A DNA stretch of 64,000 bases from Maridesulfovibrio salexigens DSM 2638 (GCF_000023445.1 NC_012881.1:2361501-2425500); one strand, 5' to 3'; positions 35,815 to 45,531 are shown, counted from the first letter of the stretch. The notes: generated by a model from the sequence alone, not told the origin. Translations and numbers: made by a program.

Positions 35815-37722
35815 TTAACTCTGCTTACGCAACCTGCGTTTATCACCAACTCGAATGGTGACCTTTTCCTTATCCATGTATTCAAGCAATGGAATGGAAA
35901 ACTTACGCGACAGACCGACCAAAGCCTTGAAATCCTGCGGGCCAAGCTCTTCATTTTCAGCAAAATAACCCTCAAGAGTCTCCTGCAAGCCATCCACTGC
36001 GGACTTGGCGAAATACATGTCATCCTTGATCCTGACCAGCAGCCCTTCATCCTGCAAAAGCTTGTAAACTGGTGCGGCCTCTTTGAAAACCAGATCAAGA
36101 GGATCAAGCACATCTTTCAAGTTCGGAGGAGTCAATCCACCCTTCTCGTAATTATCCATCAAAGTATCACGCAGTTTCTGTTGATCCGACGCAAGGGAGA
36201 CCTTATGCCCGGGCAAGTGCAGAATCTCCTGAACCGCCACGATTTCATTCTTCTTGAGCAGACGTTCCACAATGGAATGAAACAATTTATCCGGCAATCC
36301 CTTGCCGTAAGTTGATCCGATTTCTCCGCGGGAGACCCCCGGTTTCATGGGTTCTTTTTTATGAAATTCCGCAAGGTGAGCCAGCAGCCCCTGCACCAGA
36401 TTCTCATAATGGGTGCCGGAAACATAGCTGCGGGTTTCCTTATCATATAAGAAAACTTTCTGCTGCCCGCCCATAGTCTGGAGCATCTTCTCCAGCGGCT
36501 TGGAGGCAACATTGCTCAGAATGGAAAGCTCCTGAAAAGTAAGGCCAGCCCTGCCTGCCAAATCAAGCTGGGTCAAGACCAGATCTTCCGGTTCTGCTGC
36601 TATGAGCGACTCCAGACGTTTCACATCATCTGAAAAACGTTTCACCTTACGGCCCAACGGGTTGATAATGCTACCCCCGGCAATGGTGCGCAACGGTGAA
36701 AAGGAACGCAATACAACACGATCACCATAAACCCCGGTCATGAGCTTATCAAAACGGATCTGACAAACGGCCCGTTCACCCTTTTCCAGCTTTTCGCGGT
36801 CAAGAAAGTAAACCTTGGCCATCACTTCCTTGGAACCGTGATGAAAATGGATTTCCTTACGATGCTTCAAACTTTTCGGAGAAGACGGCAGACAGGTCAG
36901 TTCCACGTCCCAAACCTTGGACGGGAAAAGCGTTCCCGGTCTACCCAGCACTTCACCGCGCTCAATCTCTTCTACTTCCAGACCGTGCAGGTTGATGGCG
37001 GTCCTGCGACCAGCCGGAGCAGTCTCTACGGATGCCCCGTGGGACTGCAAGCTACGCACCTTTGTCTCGGTCATTTTAGGGTAAAGAACCACATCGTCAC
37101 CAACGGAAAGCTGACCTGAAATTAATGTCCCGGTTACCACTGTACCGTGCCCTTTCATGGTAAACACACGGTCCACAGGCAGACGAGCCAGATCGGTCCT
37201 GCGTTTTGGAGAAAAACCTTTCATGAATTTCGCAATCTCACCGCGTAATTCATCCAGCCCTTGTCCGGTATGCGAGGAAACAGCATGAATCGGGGCTTCA
37301 GCCAGAAAACTCGGTGCGAGGAATTCCCGAACATCTTCCTGAACCATCTCCATCCAGTCTTCATCAACCATGTCCGCTTTGGTCAGGACAACGAAGCCCT
37401 TCTCAATGCCCAACAAGGTGCAGATTTCCAGATGCTCACGGGTCTGGGGCATTACACCCTCATCAGCGGCAATGACCAACAGCACGAAATCAATACCCGC
37501 TGCCCCGGCAACCATATTTTTCACAAATTTCTCATGGCCCGGAACATCAATGATACTCAGATGTTCATCACCGCCAAGATCAAGGCTGGCAAAGCCCAGT
37601 TCGATGGTGATCCCGCGTTTCTTTTCCTCGGCCAGACGGTCACAGTCCGTTCCGGTCAAAGCCTTAATCAAGCTGGTCTTACCGTGGTCGATATGACCCG
37701 CAGTACCCATAACAACAGGCAT
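35815..37722 (-). CDS. selB: Selenocysteine-specific translation elongation factor
   Basis: 635-residue GTPase that delivers Sec-tRNA to UGA codons marked by a SECIS hairpin. G motifs: GTAGHIDHGKTSL (P-loop), RGITIELGFASL (switch I), DVPGHEKF (switch II) and TKADM. EF-Tu-like beta domains follow, then C-terminal winged-helix repeats (about residues 370-635) that bind the SECIS RNA. ATG 37722 (MPVVMGTAGHIDHGKT) with AAGGAG upstream is chosen over a start 78 bp earlier inside an intergenic repeat. It pairs functionally with selA 1.7 kb upstream, and with a UGA-containing gene at 54527. Confidence 0.95.
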   Translation of the reverse strand: MPVVMGTAGHIDHGKTSLIKALTGTDCDRLAEEKKRGITIELGFASLDLGGDEHLSIIDVPGHEKFVKNMVAGAAGIDFVLLVIAADEGVMPQTREHLEICTLLGIEKGFVVLTKADMVDEDWMEMVQEDVREFLAPSFLAEAPIHAVSSHTGQGLDELRGEIAKFMKGFSPKRRTDLARLPVDRVFTMKGHGTVVTGTLISGQLSVGDDVVLYPKMTETKVRSLQSHGASVETAPAGRRTAINLHGLEVEEIERGEVLGRPGTLFPSKVWDVELTCLPSSPKSLKHRKEIHFHHGSKEVMAKVYFLDREKLEKGERAVCQIRFDKLMTGVYGDRVVLRSFSPLRTIAGGSIINPLGRKVKRFSDDVKRLESLIAAEPEDLVLTQLDLAGRAGLTFQELSILSNVASKPLEKMLQTMGGQQKVFLYDKETRSYVSGTHYENLVQGLLAHLAEFHKKEPMKPGVSRGEIGSTYGKGLPDKLFHSIVERLLKKNEIVAVQEILHLPGHKVSLASDQQKLRDTLMDNYEKGGLTPPNLKDVLDPLDLVFKEAAPVYKLLQDEGLLVRIKDDMYFAKSAVDGLQETLEGYFAENEELGPQDFKALVGLSRKFSIPLLEYMDKEKVTIRVGDKRRLRKQS

Positions 37723-37734
37723 AGTTCTCCTTTT

Positions 37735-37820
37735 GCCTCCGGCGGCTAGGGAAGAGAAACTTTTGCAAAAGTTTCCCTTCCCCAGACCCCATCCCTTCAA
37801 AAACTTTTAGCTTGCTTCGC
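37735..37820. repeat. Palindromic intergenic repeat, copy 1
   Basis: Starts GCCTCCGGCGGC, has a perfect 20-bp palindrome centred on CTTTTGCAAAAG (37756-37775) and ends CTTTTAGCTTGCTTCGC. It has the same architecture as copies at 39321 and 40894 but a diverged palindrome. It lies directly upstream of selB. Confidence 0.75.
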
Positions 37821-37880
37821 ATTTAGAGCATAGCAATGATCTTCGAATAAAGTCCTAACAAAACCTAATAAAAGGTTTAA

Positions 37881-37905
37881 GGCCCCCGGCAGGGCTGCCG
37901 GAGGC
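37881..37905 (-). terminator. Terminator-like hairpin after the aminopeptidase
   Basis: Minus-strand stem GCCTCCGGCA/TGCCGGGGGC-type pairing around a short loop. The T-run is poor. It also contains the GCCGGAGGC box of the nearby repeat family. Confidence 0.5.
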
Positions 37906-37914
37906 TTCATAAAA

Positions 37915-39303
37915 TTAATTCTTCAAGAAAGTACGGAATGCCAGTTCAGTAGCGTAAAGGTCTGCCTTACTGGTCAACTCGAACGGGCTGTGCATGGAAA
38001 GCACCGGAGGTCCGAAATCGATAACATCCATGCCATAGAGAGCGAGGAATTTAGCGACTGTTCCGCCACCGCCGAGATCGACCTTGCCAAGCTCAGCCAT
38101 CTGCCACGGAGCTCCGGCTTCACTCAGGATGTTACGCAGCCATGCCACAAACTCAGGATGAGCATCATTAGCACCGACCTTACCGCGATGTCCGGTAAAC
38201 TTGCAGAAGCAGGGACCGTAACCGAGATAGGCTGAGTTGAGCTTCTCGTGCACATCCTGATAGTCGGGGTCGATTGCCGCATGCACATCGGTGGAAAGCG
38301 CTTTACCGGCCATCATAACCCGGGACATCTTAGCGTTGGGTTCCCATGCATCAATCAGGTCTTCAAGGCAGTATTCGAAGAAGAGAGACTTTGCACCGGT
38401 AGAACCTTCTGAACCGACCTCTTCTTTGTCGTAAAAAAGTACTATCTGGGCATGTTCAGGCTCAGGAGCATTGAGGAATGCTTCAAGGGCGAGGAATACG
38501 CAGGAACGGTCATCCTGTCCGTAACCGCCCACAACAGACTTATCCAAACCAACGTAACGGGCAGGACCGGCAGGGACAATGTGCATTTCCGCGCTGAACA
38601 GGTCTTCTTCAACGATGTCGTATTTCTCGTTAAGCAGCTCAAGTACTTTACGCTTTACGGAAGGCTTGCCATTACCCTCTTCCTTATCGTCTTCGTCCTT
38701 AGAAAAAGACAGGGAATGCCCCATAAGAATATTCAGTTTCTCAGCTTCAAAAGCATCGGTGACCTTCTTCTCCACCTGCTTGTAAGCAAGATGCGGAAGC
38801 AGATCGAGAATGGTAAGAACCGGATCATTAACATCCTCGCCGATAACAACATCAACCTTGGTGCCGTCCGCTTTAACGACCACGCCGTGCAGGGCAAGAG
38901 GCCGTGCCAGCCACTGGTATTTGCGAATGCCGCCATAGTAGTGAGTCTTAGCCATGGACATTCCAAGGTCTTCGTAAAGAGGATGCTGCTTCAGGTCGAG
39001 ACGCGGAGTATCTGCGTGTGCACCGACCAGACGAAAGCCCTGAGAAAGCGGATTTTTCCCCTTACGGGCAATAAAAATGGTCTTATCGCGAAAGGAGCGG
39101 AAGCACTGATCTGCTCCGAGATAATCTTCAAAACCCGCTTCCTTCAGTTTTTCTTCCACATATTTAATGGTCTCGCGTTCGGTCTTGCAGCGGGTCAGAA
39201 AATCAATATAACGGGCTGCGAGGTCGTCCATGCCCTGCTGGTGCTCTTCATCTTTGAAGATTTCCCAGCAGCTTTTCGGTTCATGTTCAAGTTGCTTATT
39301 CAT
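37915..39303 (-). CDS. M18 family aminopeptidase
   Basis: 462-residue cytosolic metallopeptidase, probably removing N-terminal Asp/Glu residues. M18 signatures: VGAHADTPRLDLK (metal His/Asp, about residues 92-104), YGQDDRSCVFLALEAF (bridging Asp), FYDKEEVGSEGSTGAKS (catalytic Glu pair), STDVHAAIDPDY and LSMHSPFELTSK (last metal His). It lies between selA and selB on the same strand, separated from both by repeats, so it is probably not functionally linked to selenium. Confidence 0.92.
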   Translation of the reverse strand: MNKQLEHEPKSCWEIFKDEEHQQGMDDLAARYIDFLTRCKTERETIKYVEEKLKEAGFEDYLGADQCFRSFRDKTIFIARKGKNPLSQGFRLVGAHADTPRLDLKQHPLYEDLGMSMAKTHYYGGIRKYQWLARPLALHGVVVKADGTKVDVVIGEDVNDPVLTILDLLPHLAYKQVEKKVTDAFEAEKLNILMGHSLSFSKDEDDKEEGNGKPSVKRKVLELLNEKYDIVEEDLFSAEMHIVPAGPARYVGLDKSVVGGYGQDDRSCVFLALEAFLNAPEPEHAQIVLFYDKEEVGSEGSTGAKSLFFEYCLEDLIDAWEPNAKMSRVMMAGKALSTDVHAAIDPDYQDVHEKLNSAYLGYGPCFCKFTGHRGKVGANDAHPEFVAWLRNILSEAGAPWQMAELGKVDLGGGGTVAKFLALYGMDVIDFGPPVLSMHSPFELTSKADLYATELAFRTFLKN

Positions 39304-39320
39304 GTATAATTATCCTTTTT

Positions 39321-39375
39321 GCCTCCGGCGGCTTAAACCCTTTTGCAAAAGGGTTTAAGAATCCCAAAACCTTTT
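39321..39375 (+). repeat. Palindromic intergenic repeat, copy 2
   Basis: GCCTCCGGCGGC, then a perfect 28-bp palindrome centred on CTTTTGCAAAAG (39332-39359), then AATCCCAAAACCTTTT. It is the reverse complement of copy 3 (40894-40948) with one mismatch in 55 bp; the two flank selA. A tail AACAAGGCTTCGC extends the similarity to copy 1. Confidence 0.88.
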
Positions 39376-39404
39376 AACAAGGCTTCGCTGCTAATGGAGG
39401 TGAA

Positions 39405-40802
39405 TTATTCTAAAATTTGATTAATAGCTTCAGCGCAGAGTTTGTACTCTTCGCGTGTGAGTGTTCGTGGATCAAGACAAAATGCATCTTCTTCAATTCG
39501 TCCCACCAGCGGCGGTTCAGTTGAAAGAAGTCCTTCTTTCAATTCTTCAACTGTCACCTTTGCACTCGGAACTACGGTAACAAGAAAAGTCTTTAAGTCC
39601 TGCTCCGGAAATGCTCCGCCGCCTACACGGGAAACCCCCTCACGCACACCGATATTCGCAGTTTCGCCAAGCTCGCGACGTAATGTGCGGGCAAGGGCTT
39701 GAGCCTGTTTTTTAAGATTCTCAGGCTTCTCGGTAATCATGCGCACTGTGGGCACTTCGCGCTTGGCAGTCTCCGGATCAAGGTAAAGGCGCAGGGTCGC
39801 TTCAAGGGCAGCAAGAGTCATCTTATCAATACGAACCGCACGGTTAAGCGGATTCTTCTTGATAGCATCGATATATTTCTTCTTACCGACTATAATCCCC
39901 GCCTGCGGGCCACCGAGCACTTTGTCACCGGAAAATGAAACTACATCCACATCCTCGGCTACAACTTCCTGTACTGTGGGTTCCCGCATCAGGCCGAGGC
40001 CGGAAAAATTGGTCAGGTTACCGCTGCCAAGGTCTTCATAGACCGGAAGGTCATGCTTACGCCCCAGTTCAGCCAATTCGCCACCGGAAACTTCCTTGGT
40101 GAATCCAATAACCCGGAAATTGGAGGTATGCACTTTCATAAGAAGTGCTGTTTCCTCGTTAATGGCATTTTCATAATCGTGCAGATGGGTACGGTTGGTA
40201 GCACCAACTTCACGCAAAAACGCCCCGCTCTTGGTCATGACATCAGGAATACGGAAAGATCCGCCGATCTCAACAAGCTGACCGCGGGAAACAATTGCTT
40301 CGCGACCCTTTGCAAGGGTTTCAAGGGTAATCAATACCGCTGAAGCATTGTTGTTAACCACCAAAGCGGCCTCAGCCCCGGTAATCTCGCAGATCAGCTT
40401 TTCCACGTGACTGTAACGACTACCACGCTCTCCGGTCTTCAGATCAAACTCAAGGTTGGAATAGCAGGCACAAGCCTCAGTCACCGCTTTTACTGCAGAT
40501 TCGGCCAGCAGAGAACGACCGAGGTTAGTATGCACCACCACCCCGGTTCCGTTAAGCACACGCCGGAAATGAGGTTTAGCACCGGCCCGCACATGGCAGG
40601 TCAGGCGCGGGAAAAGCACATCCGGGGAAAGCTGCTTTTCTTCAGTGATAATCCCGCCTTTGATTTCCTCGCGGCAGACATCAAGAAAGCCGTTAACCAG
40701 ATCACGGGAAAGGGTCCTCGGCAGTCCATCAATGACACCCTCTTCTTCAAGACGGGTCAGCACAGAATCAACGGAAGGAAGATATTTAAAAAGATTAGAC
40801 AA
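39405..40802 (-). CDS. selA: L-seryl-tRNA(Sec) selenium transferase
   Basis: 465-residue PLP enzyme converting Ser-tRNA(Sec) to Sec-tRNA(Sec) with selenophosphate. The PLP lysine lies in FSGDKVLGGPQAGIIVG (about residues 287-303). VVHTNLGRSLL, FDLKTGERGSRYSHVE and GATNRTHLHDYENAI are SelA family motifs. The start is TTG 40802 with GGAGG 6 nt upstream, giving a product beginning (M)SNLFKYLPSVD as in the family; an ATG 60 bp upstream has no such signal. It is flanked by inverted 55-bp repeats. Confidence 0.95.
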   Translation of the reverse strand: MSNLFKYLPSVDSVLTRLEEEGVIDGLPRTLSRDLVNGFLDVCREEIKGGIITEEKQLSPDVLFPRLTCHVRAGAKPHFRRVLNGTGVVVHTNLGRSLLAESAVKAVTEACACYSNLEFDLKTGERGSRYSHVEKLICEITGAEAALVVNNNASAVLITLETLAKGREAIVSRGQLVEIGGSFRIPDVMTKSGAFLREVGATNRTHLHDYENAINEETALLMKVHTSNFRVIGFTKEVSGGELAELGRKHDLPVYEDLGSGNLTNFSGLGLMREPTVQEVVAEDVDVVSFSGDKVLGGPQAGIIVGKKKYIDAIKKNPLNRAVRIDKMTLAALEATLRLYLDPETAKREVPTVRMITEKPENLKKQAQALARTLRRELGETANIGVREGVSRVGGGAFPEQDLKTFLVTVVPSAKVTVEELKEGLLSTEPPLVGRIEEDAFCLDPRTLTREEYKLCAEAINQILE

Positions 40803-40893
40803 AAAATGCCTCCGAAATTTAAAGCCACCAACAAAATCCCATCCAACTGATTCGACGGACAACTCATCGAATTTCAGCCAAAATTAAACCAAT

Positions 40894-40948
40894 AAAAGGT
40901 TTTGGGATTCTTAAACCCTTTTGCAAAAGGGTTTAAGACGCCGGAGGC
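40894..40948 (-). repeat. Palindromic intergenic repeat, copy 3
   Basis: Inverted copy of 39321-39375 (54 of 55 bases equal). It lies between the selA start and the folC stop; the hairpin may serve as the folC 3' end. Confidence 0.88.
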
Positions 40949-42162
40949 ATTCTTCTTAAAAATTCTGGGTATCTTGTATAAAAAGCTGCCAGCAAATACA
41001 AGGACCCGCAGATTAGAACTGTTTTCTCACCGGAATTAAGCATTGAGAGAGCATCGTCAATAGTTTTAGCAGCTTTTGCCCGCTCTCCAAGGACCGCAGC
41101 TAAATCTTTATATGGATACGCCCGTTCATTCCCCTCAATCCCGCTGGCGAGAATCGGACCGTCAGTCAAACGAAAAAGAGTCTCCTTCACCGGACCAAGA
41201 TTCTTATCCTTCATACAGGAAAAAATAATCGCATCCAGTTTTACTCCAGACCGTTCCAGCTCGGCTTCCAGTGCGGCAAAAGCATGTGTGTTGTGCGCGC
41301 CATCAAGGATGTAAGTCCTAGCCGACTTGATAATCTGCAACCTTCCGGCAATGAATGCCTTTTCCACCCCGCTGCGGACCTTATCTGCGTCAAAATCAAT
41401 ACCTGATTTCCCGCAGAACAAACGCCAAGCACAGGCTGCAAGACCTGCATTCTCCTTCTGGTGCTCCCCGGCAAGAGATGGATTAAGGTCCGCAACAATC
41501 TCCTGATCATTTATATGATGAAGATCGCAGCCTAATTCCTTAGCACGCGTCTCAAGGACCGTCTTAGCTTCAGGAACCTGCACGGCAGTGATGGCAGTTC
41601 CATTCTCACGCATGGCATCGGCCTTATCTGCTGCAATCAGGTCAATTGTCGAACCTAGCACCTTCTCATGATCCAGCCCGATGGGGGTAAATACTGTCAG
41701 ATCAGGATCAACCGTATTAGTGGCATCGTAACGGCCGCCAAGCCCAGCCTCCATGACCGCCAGATCAATTTCATTATTTTTAAAAGCCACCAACGCCATA
41801 CAGGTTAACAATTCGAAATAAGTTAAACCCGCATCCGGGGCTATTTCCATGACCTGATTAGCCAGTTCGCACCACTCTTCTTCAGAAAGCATAGAGCCGT
41901 TAATAGTAATACGCTCACGGGGAGTGACGAAATGAGGAGAAGTAAAGGTCCCAACCTTAAGTCCGTGTTCACATCCAATAGAGGTAATGTATGATGAAGT
42001 TGACCCTTTTCCATTTGTTCCGACAACATGGATAACCGGAAAGCTGGACTTTCCACCCCAGTTACGGACAAACTCTTCCATTCTGCCAAGGCTCAAATCC
42101 ATATGGAAAAGGCCAAGGTCATCCAGATAACCGCTAAATTCTAGAAAATTTTTAAATTTCAA
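40933..42162 (-). CDS. folC: Folylpolyglutamate synthase / dihydrofolate synthase
   Basis: Mur-ligase-like enzyme adding glutamates to folates and, in bifunctional members, making dihydrofolate. The P-loop is VVGTNGKGSTSSY; EAGLGGRYDATNTVDPD and ILDGAHNTHAF are family motifs. About 409 residues from TTG 42162 (KFKNFLEFSGYLDDLG). An ATG at 42216 would give 427 residues but sits in the promoter region of the divergent tRNA-Arg and adds an unconserved basic extension; neither start has a strong Shine-Dalgarno, so the start is uncertain. The C-terminal residues overlap repeat copy 3. Confidence 0.88.
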   Translation of the reverse strand: MKFKNFLEFSGYLDDLGLFHMDLSLGRMEEFVRNWGGKSSFPVIHVVGTNGKGSTSSYITSIGCEHGLKVGTFTSPHFVTPRERITINGSMLSEEEWCELANQVMEIAPDAGLTYFELLTCMALVAFKNNEIDLAVMEAGLGGRYDATNTVDPDLTVFTPIGLDHEKVLGSTIDLIAADKADAMRENGTAITAVQVPEAKTVLETRAKELGCDLHHINDQEIVADLNPSLAGEHQKENAGLAACAWRLFCGKSGIDFDADKVRSGVEKAFIAGRLQIIKSARTYILDGAHNTHAFAALEAELERSGVKLDAIIFSCMKDKNLGPVKETLFRLTDGPILASGIEGNERAYPYKDLAAVLGERAKAAKTIDDALSMLNSGEKTVLICGSLYLLAAFYTRYPEFLRRMPPAS

Positions 42163-42182
42163 AACTTTTTTCCATTTTTTGC

Positions 42183-42209
42183 TTGACCGCCAAGTGCGGT
42201 TTGTATAAA
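42183..42209 (+). promoter_or_regulatory. Promoter of tRNA-Arg
   Basis: TTGACC (42183-42188) and TATAAA (42204-42209) with a short 15-nt spacer, 14 nt before the tRNA. Confidence 0.5.
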
Positions 42210-42223
42210 CAGACATCTCTCGC

Positions 42224-42300
42224 GGGGCAGTAGCTCAGTTGGATAGAGCAACGGCCTTCTAAGCCGTTGGCCGAGGGTTCGAATCCTTCCTGCCCCGCCA
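42224..42300 (+). tRNA. tRNA-Arg (anticodon TCT)
   Basis: Acceptor GGGGCAG pairs with CTGCCCC, discriminator G and encoded CCA. D-arm TAGCTCAGTTGGATAGAGCA, anticodon loop CTTCTAA (TCT), T-arm GAGGGTTCGAATCCTTC. 77 nt. Confidence 0.95.
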
Positions 42301-42313
42301 CTTAGAAATCACA

Positions 42314-42344
42314 GGGTTACAAACGAAAGTTTGTAACCCTTTTT
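42314..42344 (+). terminator. Terminator of tRNA-Arg
   Basis: Perfect stem GGGTTACAAAC/GTTTGTAACCC with tetraloop GAAA and T5. Confidence 0.9.
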
Positions 42345-42563
42345 CTTTTGGATTTTGTACTATCCACAATTGAGATAAAGAATGATAAAAGCCCATTAAA
42401 AAGATTTCCCTTAGCTTGTATTCAAAAAACAGATGACTACACAGCAGGAGGAATTAGCTCAAGGCTAAAATCATAATCAATTCAGAATATATTTTGACCG
42501 CAACAGATATTTTTTAGATTTGCGGATGTCTCTACTTCACTATCGGCGTTTTTAAAAACCTTG

Positions 42564-43898
42564 TTATTCCTGCTCTTCCATGCGCTTTAATTTTTCACGT
42601 AGAGTCTTACGGTTTATGCCCAGTATCTCGGCAGCGCGGGTCTTGTTATTATCAGTCATAATCAGCACATTTTTTATATGCTCCTGCTCCACTTCTGCCA
42701 GAGAACGGTCAACACGTTCTTCCATCGGCAAACTGAAACGCATATTAGGGGGCAGATCCGTAACCTCAATCGGATCATGGTCCACAATAACCACCATCCT
42801 CTGAATAAGATTTTCCAATTCTCTTACGTTTCCCGGCCATGAATAATTACGTAAAGCAGTCAGGGCCTCGTCCGTAATACTTGGTGTGGGACATTGCATG
42901 GTCTTGGAAAATTTAACCAGAAAATTACTGATCAAAATCAGAATATCATCACCACGCTCGGCAAGAGACGGCACAGGGATATCCACTACGTGCAACCTAT
43001 AGTAAAGGTCCTCACGAAATGATCCGTCCTCAACAAGTCGTTTTAAATCCTTGTGCGTAGCGGCTAAAATACGGGTATCTACCGTATGAACAACACTTGA
43101 CCCAACTTTACAGTATTCCTTGGATTGCAAAATACGCAAAAGCTTGGCCTGCATGTTTGGGCTGGCATCACCGATTTCATCAAGAAAAACAGTACCACCA
43201 TTAGCTATCTCAAAAAAACCTGCTCTGGCCTCTTTCGCCCCGGTAAAAGCACCTTTAACGTGTCCGAAAAGTTCACTCTCAACCAAAGAATCAGGTATTG
43301 CAGCACAATTGACCGGAACGAAAGGTGCCGCCCTGCGGTCACTGTGGTAGTGCACAGCTCTGGCGACCAACTCCTTACCCGTACCGGAATCACCGGAGAT
43401 AAGAACGTTGGCATTAGTTGCAGCAGCTTTACCGATCCTGCGAAAAACAAGCTGCATACCGGGAGAATTTCCGACAATACCATAAGTTTCATCCGGGACC
43501 TCGACCGCTTTGAGTGCCCGCCTGCGGTGAACACGTTCAACGATGCGGTCCATTGCCCCCTGCAACTCCTCAGAAGTGAATGGCTTAGGCAGATATTCGC
43601 CTGCACCATCCTTTATGGCTTCCACTGCACCGGATATTGACGGGTATCCGGTTATCATCATTAATTCCACATCACGATGGTTCTCACGCACGTGCCTGAT
43701 CAAATCCAGACCTGTGGCCTGAGGCATCCTAAAATCTGTTATGACTATATCTATTTCATGTTCTTCAAGCAGAGACAGAGCCTCGTCCACCCGCAAACAA
43801 GTTAATACATCGTAACCTTGTGATTCAAGATTGCGCTTGAGTACTTCCAGTGTACTTTTGCTGTCGTCTACCGCGAGAATCCTAATCTTTTCGCTCAT
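42564..43898 (-). CDS. Sigma-54-dependent response regulator (NtrC family)
   Basis: 444-residue transcription activator. The receiver domain (about residues 1-120) has VDDSKS and the phosphoacceptor in VITDFRMPQ. The AAA+ domain (about 140-375) has Walker A GDSGTGKE, the sigma-54-contacting loop GAFTGA and Walker B VFLDEIGD. The C-terminal Fis-type helix-turn-helix has NKTRAAEILGINRKTLREKL. It lies 15 bp after its likely partner kinase and ends a minus-strand cluster whose first gene has a consensus sigma-54 promoter (50580-50594), suggesting self-activation of the cluster. Confidence 0.95.
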   Translation of the reverse strand: MSEKIRILAVDDSKSTLEVLKRNLESQGYDVLTCLRVDEALSLLEEHEIDIVITDFRMPQATGLDLIRHVRENHRDVELMMITGYPSISGAVEAIKDGAGEYLPKPFTSEELQGAMDRIVERVHRRRALKAVEVPDETYGIVGNSPGMQLVFRRIGKAAATNANVLISGDSGTGKELVARAVHYHSDRRAAPFVPVNCAAIPDSLVESELFGHVKGAFTGAKEARAGFFEIANGGTVFLDEIGDASPNMQAKLLRILQSKEYCKVGSSVVHTVDTRILAATHKDLKRLVEDGSFREDLYYRLHVVDIPVPSLAERGDDILILISNFLVKFSKTMQCPTPSITDEALTALRNYSWPGNVRELENLIQRMVVIVDHDPIEVTDLPPNMRFSLPMEERVDRSLAEVEQEHIKNVLIMTDNNKTRAAEILGINRKTLREKLKRMEEQE

Positions 43899-43913
43899 CT
43901 TCCATCCGTGCGG

Positions 43914-45410
43914 CTATTCAACCGACTGGTTATTTTGCAAACAAGGCAAAGCTATCTCAAAACTGGTTCCGTGCCCATATTCGCTTTGCACCTGAATCAA
44001 TCCTTTATGGGCTTTTACGATTCCCAAAACAACTGAAAGCCCCAACCCGGTTCCCTTATCAACGTCCTTGGTAGTGAAAAAAGGATTAAAAATCTGTTTT
44101 AAATCATCAGCATGAATACCCGGTCCATTATCGTCCACAATGATATACACGTCATTACCATCACTGAGAGTCTTTATGGTCAACACCCCGCCTTCATCCA
44201 TAGCCTGAATGGCATTGGCAGCCAAATTGACAATAACCTGTTTGATATGCCGGGGGTCAGCAGACACCAGTGGAAGTTTTTCATCAAATTCACAACGAAT
44301 CTCAATATTACCGCGTTTAGCTGCAGTCCCGGTTATGCGCAGAGCATCTCGAATAGTCTGATTTAAATCTGTTGGAATAAATTGAGGCGGCAACTGCCTG
44401 CTGAAAAACATGATCTTCTTTATGATCTCACGCGCATGCAGCGAAGAATCAACTATATTATCTAGATCCATGCGCACCTGATCAGGCAGTTCAGGAGTCT
44501 GCAATGCAAGCTGTGCATAACCGAGGATATTAGCCAACGGTTCATTAATCTCATGCGCTACTCCGGCGGAGAACTGTCCGATCTTGGCTAACCGATCCGC
44601 CTGGCGCAACTGCTGCTCAAGCTCCTGCCGGGCAGTCTTAATCTCTTTTTTCGCTACAATTAGGCCGATCTGCTGTGCCGTTGTGACCAACAATTCGTTT
44701 TCATCTTCAAGAAAAATGGATTCCCCTTTTCTCTTATGACCTGCATATTCTACGGACACAGTGATAGAGCCGCGTATCTCCGGACCGGACTCAATCGACT
44801 CAACTAAAACATTCTCCGTCTTATAGTACCCTTCTGTTTCCCAACAAAGATTGCCGATACGCAAACGAATATGGGTCTTATCCGGATTTTGAAATCCAGA
44901 AGGCAGCAGATTTACTATCTTTCTAAGGGTCTCTTTTAAATCCAGATCGCCGTCAGCCCCGAGCTTACTGATCTCATATAGGCAATTAAGCTCCTTATTG
45001 CGTTCAATCAGGTTGAACCGCTCCCGAAGCAGACCATTCTGGCGCCGCATGTGCTCGGTTACATCCTGTCCTACACAAAGGATGCTGATTGTACTGGAAT
45101 CCGAATCAGTTAAGGCTTTCAAATTCCAATCAATATAAATTTTTTCTCCACTTCTGGCCCTGATACTGCCGGAAATTCTGGAAATATCCTTTTTTCCGGC
45201 CTTATCCAATACCTCTTTGCGTGAATCAGCACGCTGTTCCTGAGGTATAAAGGTCTCAAACCAATCTTTGCCGGCCAATTCCTGCATGGAATAACCGGAC
45301 AACGATTCGAGCATGGAGTTGCCGTGAATGATAACACCGTCCAAATCAAGTGTGACCACAATGCCATGACTCAACTGCATTATAGTGTCATAATATTCCT
45401 GAAGATTCAT
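43914..45410 (-). CDS. PAS-domain sensor histidine kinase
   Basis: 498-residue kinase without clear membrane segments. A PAS domain spans about residues 5-115 (GIVVTLDLDGVIIHGNSMLE, then a PAC-like region), followed by a GAF-like middle region (about 150-260). HisKA has the phosphoacceptor in FSAGVAHEINEPLANILGY. HATPase has N-box NLAANAIQAMDEGG, and G boxes DDNGPGIHADD and GTGLGLSVVLG. GAGG lies upstream of ATG 45410. It is the likely cognate kinase of the NtrC-type regulator downstream; the soluble architecture suggests sensing of a cytoplasmic or redox signal. Confidence 0.92.
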   Translation of the reverse strand: MNLQEYYDTIMQLSHGIVVTLDLDGVIIHGNSMLESLSGYSMQELAGKDWFETFIPQEQRADSRKEVLDKAGKKDISRISGSIRARSGEKIYIDWNLKALTDSDSSTISILCVGQDVTEHMRRQNGLLRERFNLIERNKELNCLYEISKLGADGDLDLKETLRKIVNLLPSGFQNPDKTHIRLRIGNLCWETEGYYKTENVLVESIESGPEIRGSITVSVEYAGHKRKGESIFLEDENELLVTTAQQIGLIVAKKEIKTARQELEQQLRQADRLAKIGQFSAGVAHEINEPLANILGYAQLALQTPELPDQVRMDLDNIVDSSLHAREIIKKIMFFSRQLPPQFIPTDLNQTIRDALRITGTAAKRGNIEIRCEFDEKLPLVSADPRHIKQVIVNLAANAIQAMDEGGVLTIKTLSDGNDVYIIVDDNGPGIHADDLKQIFNPFFTTKDVDKGTGLGLSVVLGIVKAHKGLIQVQSEYGHGTSFEIALPCLQNNQSVE

Positions 45411-45531
45411 AATTAAAACCTCATGTTCAAGAATACGGCAAAGTTATATGTGAGTAAAGTATGAACGGACGATCCGGCAAGGAAGGAAGCCGGACCGCCC
45501 GCCACATATCTTAGGAAATCATCCGGACTTC

